Positions 61,035 through 64,000 of a DNA stretch of 64,000 nt are shown here, in pieces. Source of the stretch: Candidatus Hydrogenedentota bacterium. Lineage in GTDB: Bacteria > Hydrogenedentota > Hydrogenedentia > Hydrogenedentales > SLHB01. Under the pieces are notes generated by a model. The model made no database searches, had not been told where the DNA came from, and saw only the letters and a program-made list of their open reading frames with translations. Position numbers and translations under genes: made by a program. The stretch is taken from assembly GCA_029552745.1 (NCBI GenBank), contig JAKPDK010000070.1, forward strand, positions 124,001 through 188,000, in the 5' to 3' direction. Numbering within the stretch: position 1 is the first letter of the stretch; each line of letters opens with the position of its first letter.

Positions 61035-62438
61035 ATGAAACCATTTAAGGGTTGGTACTTTCTTCTCTTTGCTATCACCTGTGTTTTTGGCGTTCTGCTT
61101 CTTAATGAGTGGGTTGCGGTGTCTGCTCCGGCTGCAGGGTATTGCCCTGCGGATGCGCAATTCATCATTACAAGTTCCGACTTTGGATACTTTTGGACCC
61201 TTTTATATCTTAGCGACGCAGGTCTAGCGCTGCGCCACGAGGTTCCATTGCCACTGAAAGACTGGGAGCTAGTCGTTCGCCACGAGACCGGAATTCGTCC
61301 CACTCCGATAAGATGGCGTGTGTGGTTGGGGAGGAACCTTGTCGCTTCTAAATCGTCGGAAGGGTTTGGCATCTGTGTTTATCCGGGGGTCCTATTAAGG
61401 GCATTGGAGCTTGGTAGGCGTTTGGCCACCTCCTTATCTCTCGACTCCAATGATTCCGTAGATATGTTCGGCAACTACTACTATGCTTGGCACAACGGAT
61501 ACTTGATTGTGTCCCGTTTTAAGTCATTTGTCTTGGCAGTGCAGCGAGGCAACGAAATCCCGAAGAAAGGACTTCCTGACCGAACGGCAATTGAAATTCG
61601 TTATACAGGCGAACCTGCTTGGAATGTGACGTTGTATGCGAAAAACGGACTTCCTTATCAGGGGGTGGTTCAGGCAAGGCTTGTTCCTGCGACAGGACCT
61701 CTTACGCTGGTTCATGCATGCCCCGAAAGACCGTTGTTATCAGTCAATACATCCTGTTGGGCAAATTTGCAGTTCTTACGAAATGTGGGGAAAATTCTAA
61801 TTTTTAAGGACGATTGGAGGAGTCTTTTGGGGGAGAGTTGGTGCCACCTGTTGGGAAAATGGCAACTTGGTCAAATCCAACCGAACTGGGACGTTGGAGT
61901 CACGGAACTGGCATTTTTCGTGCCATCTGTAGATATAACGGATGGCGTACCTGTTCCGAACATGGCTCTGGTTCTTCGTTCTCCACGGCGCGTCTTCGGT
62001 GAGCATCCTCTTAAAAGTCTTGTTTCCGATGGGATTGTCTTACCAATGGAGTGGGAGGGGTCCCCGGGGGTGATTGCCCCGTTATTTGGCGACCGACTGG
62101 CTCTTTGTTTGGGGCAGTTCGATCGGGATTGGTACCTGGCATCTTCGGAGAAGACCATGGCGCGGCTCGTAGGTAATTTGAAGCGAAACACCCTTTTAGA
62201 AACTGATTTGTTGGTCGAATTGTACTACGAACAGTTAGGCACGCTGTTGCAGAGCGTTATGGAGGCGTGGGCAGATGCTCAGTTCATTCCCGGTAAGAAC
62301 GCCGAAGAACTGCGAGCTGACCTTACCCCTTGGCTGGCAGGGATGAAACGGCTTGGGCGGTTCCGCCTTTCTGCAAAAGCCCGAGGCAGCGAGACTGCTA
62401 TTGATGGATTTCTTGCTGAATGTTCGATAGCAGAGTAA
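61035..62438 (+). CDS. Hypothetical membrane-anchored or exported protein
   Basis: A 467-residue protein that I do not recognise. It has one N-terminal hydrophobic segment (about 7-24, signal peptide or anchor), then a mixed alpha/beta body: YCPADAQFIITSSDFGYFWTLLYLSD, FGNYYYAWHNGYLIVSRFKSFVLAVQRG, GVPVPNMALVLRSPRRVFGEHP, WYLASSEKTMARLVGNLKRN. The layout resembles periplasmic proteins that compute self-repeats, such as DUF3352-type proteins, but I see no motif. Its last 19 nt overlap the GH15-like gene. Confidence 0.6.
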   Translation: MKPFKGWYFLLFAITCVFGVLLLNEWVAVSAPAAGYCPADAQFIITSSDFGYFWTLLYLSDAGLALRHEVPLPLKDWELVVRHETGIRPTPIRWRVWLGRNLVASKSSEGFGICVYPGVLLRALELGRRLATSLSLDSNDSVDMFGNYYYAWHNGYLIVSRFKSFVLAVQRGNEIPKKGLPDRTAIEIRYTGEPAWNVTLYAKNGLPYQGVVQARLVPATGPLTLVHACPERPLLSVNTSCWANLQFLRNVGKILIFKDDWRSLLGESWCHLLGKWQLGQIQPNWDVGVTELAFFVPSVDITDGVPVPNMALVLRSPRRVFGEHPLKSLVSDGIVLPMEWEGSPGVIAPLFGDRLALCLGQFDRDWYLASSEKTMARLVGNLKRNTLLETDLLVELYYEQLGTLLQSVMEAWADAQFIPGKNAEELRADLTPWLAGMKRLGRFRLSAKARGSETAIDGFLAECSIAE

Positions 62439-64000
62439 TTCTGGAGACGATAATTAAAGAATCGACGCTTAGGAAGGCGTGTTATGCGCGGGTATTTTTT
62501 GTGTTAGCGCTTGTTTTGCTTGCATGTCTTGGCAATAGCGAAGCTGACGGCGGTTCCCTGTTTTCGGTGTGGGAAGCGCCTCTTGTTCATGCCGGCTTCG
62601 TGGGCAATGGACGCTTGTCCGTAGCGTTTTCGGAACGTGGGGAAATCGTGTCAATTTTTTGGCCTAGTCCTGGGTTCAACGACCATGTCGGCACGGGAAG
62701 ACGAGGCCAGAAACGATCTTTCGGGGACAAACCTTACGCCGATGGGTCTCTTTTTTGGGGGATTCGTTTTGATAACCAAACGGTATGGTGTCCTAAATTC
62801 CCTAGTGTCTGCACGTTTTTGCCCGCAGGCGCCAGTTTTTCGCTGATACCGTCAAGTGAGTCGCTTCCCTTTTCTGTGAGGCAAACCATTTTGGTCCACC
62901 CGATTCTTGATGTGTTATACACAGTTCTGGATGTAAAAGAGGCCCCGAAGGATTGTCGACTGATTTGGTATGGGGACTTGAATCCCAACTCGCGGAAACC
63001 ATCTGCGGGACTATGGGCTGAAAGCATATTGTCTGAACCCGATGATTTTGCATGTTTTTCGTTGGACAGCGGTAAAAGCCTCGTGCATTTCCGGCCTGCC
63101 GATCCGAGTTCGGGCGATTGGTCCGATATTGGGGATTTCACCCAGTTGACAACCGAACAGATTGACAAAAAATTCAAGAACGGGGTATGGATAGTTTATG
63201 GTACGCCAAACAGTGCCGCAGGCTATCAGTGTGGAATGAGGCACGATTCCGATCGGTGTGCTTTCATGCAAGCATCCCAGGGGAGACTTGCACGAGAAAG
63301 TTTAGCATGGGGGCAAACCAATTCTGCACTGGAGATTGTTCCGGTTTCGACAGAAAACGGTTCCCGTGCGACTGTTGTCACCTCTTTCGGGGAAACGCTC
63401 ACCGGGGCCCTTCGTGTCTTGGAACAAGGACTCTCGTGGAGTGTTGAGGAAGTGGCTCGTGCCGCAGCGAGTTACTGGGAACACGAACTTCTTGGAACGA
63501 TTGTGTCGGCTGACGAGCACATTTCGGTGGTTCAACGACAGTGTCTCTTATCTCTTCGTATGGCAACGGAGCGTTACACGAACGCTTTAGTTCGTGCGCC
63601 TGTAATCGAGGGGTTTGCCCATTTTGAGAGACCTCAGGATGCTGCGTGGGCGGCGCTCGCCTGTGACTTAGCCGGAAAAACGGACTGGGCAGCTGGTTAC
63701 CTGACGCGGTGGTCGAATAAGGTGCGTCTTGAAGACCTGCCCGAAAAGCCCAGAGGTTCTTTGCCAATTGCGGTGAGCACGGATAACACGGAAATCGTAC
63801 CTTCGTTTTTGCTGAAAGCAGACAATGTCGGCAACTTATTATGGGGGTTGTGGGAACATGCGGCTTATTTGCCAAATGACAAACGGCTAGCTTTTCTCAA
63901 GGAGCAGTGGGAAAGGGTGGAAGCGGCGGGTGATTTTCTCTTTTTGTGGGTGGATCCCCTTAAAAAGATGCCTTTGCCCTCTTTCAAGCCTAAGTCGATG
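62420..64000 (+). CDS. GH15-like glucoamylase-family lipoprotein, N-terminal part (3' end outside window)
   Basis: An open frame of 527 codons running off the right edge. It starts at ATG 62420, directly after a TGA in the same frame and overlapping the preceding gene by 19 nt. A basic N-terminus and hydrophobic segment end in a lipobox (LVLLAC, about residue 34-36), so the product is probably a lipoprotein. AGFVGNGRLSVAFSERGEIVSIFWPSPG matches the N-terminal beta-sandwich of bacterial GH15 glucoamylases, and later VVQRQCLLSLRMATERYTNALVRAPVIEGF resembles the entry to the (alpha/alpha)6 barrel. Such enzymes act on alpha-glucans or trehalose. The catalytic Glu residues are not identified with certainty. 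Confidence 0.7.
   Translation, partial: MFDSRVILETIIKESTLRKACYARVFFVLALVLLACLGNSEADGGSLFSVWEAPLVHAGFVGNGRLSVAFSERGEIVSIFWPSPGFNDHVGTGRRGQKRSFGDKPYADGSLFWGIRFDNQTVWCPKFPSVCTFLPAGASFSLIPSSESLPFSVRQTILVHPILDVLYTVLDVKEAPKDCRLIWYGDLNPNSRKPSAGLWAESILSEPDDFACFSLDSGKSLVHFRPADPSSGDWSDIGDFTQLTTEQIDKKFKNGVWIVYGTPNSAAGYQCGMRHDSDRCAFMQASQGRLARESLAWGQTNSALEIVPVSTENGSRATVVTSFGETLTGALRVLEQGLSWSVEEVARAAASYWEHELLGTIVSADEHISVVQRQCLLSLRMATERYTNALVRAPVIEGFAHFERPQDAAWAALACDLAGKTDWAAGYLTRWSNKVRLEDLPEKPRGSLPIAVSTDNTEIVPSFLLKADNVGNLLWGLWEHAAYLPNDKRLAFLKEQWERVEAAGDFLFLWVDPLKKMPLPSFKPKSM

Overview
The window looks like about 64 kb of the chromosome of a Gram-negative-type bacterium. A type II secretion system, a TolC-type outer-membrane channel and many lipoproteins imply an outer membrane. 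I cannot name the species. The mix of H-X9-DG type prepilins, Tat-exported sulfatase and Gfo/Idh/MocA enzymes, DUF362, DUF6599-like and PmoA/DUF6807-like proteins, sugar isomerases and short dispersed repeats is typical of uncultured heterotrophs such as Hydrogenedentota, Sumerlaeota or Planctomycetota relatives; this is inference from gene content only. No rRNA, tRNA, integrase or recognisable transposase was seen.

Layout: 1-5.6 kb holds the 3' part of recN, a sulfatase-superfamily lipoprotein, a methyltransferase and an EF-G paralogue. 5.7-6.8 kb is a repeat-rich gap with a decayed CRISPR-like array. 6.8-11.3 kb is the classical tgt-yajC-secDF queuosine/Sec block. 11.3-18 kb carries methyltransferases, a TIM-barrel isomerase, a PEBP lipoprotein and clpB. 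18.2-21.7 kb is an ABC ATPase-galE-galK operon. 21.7-24.8 kb is a Tat-exported oxidoreductase-sulfatase-PilZ operon. 25-30.8 kb is a complete MacAB-TolC-like exporter. 30.8-39 kb holds lipoproteins, an orphan secretion-type ATPase, DUF362, a two-domain ABC permease behind a PilZ gene, and an HD-GYP protein. 40-43.6 kb has a frameshifted prepilin, an ankyrin lipoprotein, an aldo-keto reductase and a DUF6807-like protein. 43.5-59.6 kb, all on the minus strand, is a type II secretion locus (gspE-F-G-H-I-J-K-L-M-like-C-like-D) preceded by an ECF sigma factor and a TPR membrane protein that may be its anti-sigma factor. 59.6-64 kb holds four uncharacterised genes and the start of a GH15-like glucoamylase, which runs off the end.

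The most interesting signal is non-coding. A 16-bp sequence, consensus TGCCAAAGGTACTGGA, occurs at five places, each time exactly 13 nt upstream of the -35 box of a good sigma-70 type promoter. These promoters serve the EF-G paralogue, the ABC ATPase-galE-galK operon, a lipoprotein, the PilZ-permease operon and the prepilin. Four of the five copies are also one end of a roughly 375-bp MITE-like element whose other end carries a related inverted sequence and whose inside carries a TGTCATTGCGAGGAG palindromic repeat. One copy of that element is expanded by a block of degenerate GC-rich palindromes spaced 59-61 nt apart, the period of a type I-E CRISPR array. This suggests either an undescribed regulon whose operator has been spread by a small mobile element, or an element that inserts with precision next to promoters.

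Signs of coupled expression are strong in the secretion locus: five successive ATGA start/stop overlaps and one 11-nt overlap link gspH to the gspC-like gene, while gspD has its own promoter. No prepilin peptidase gene is in the window.
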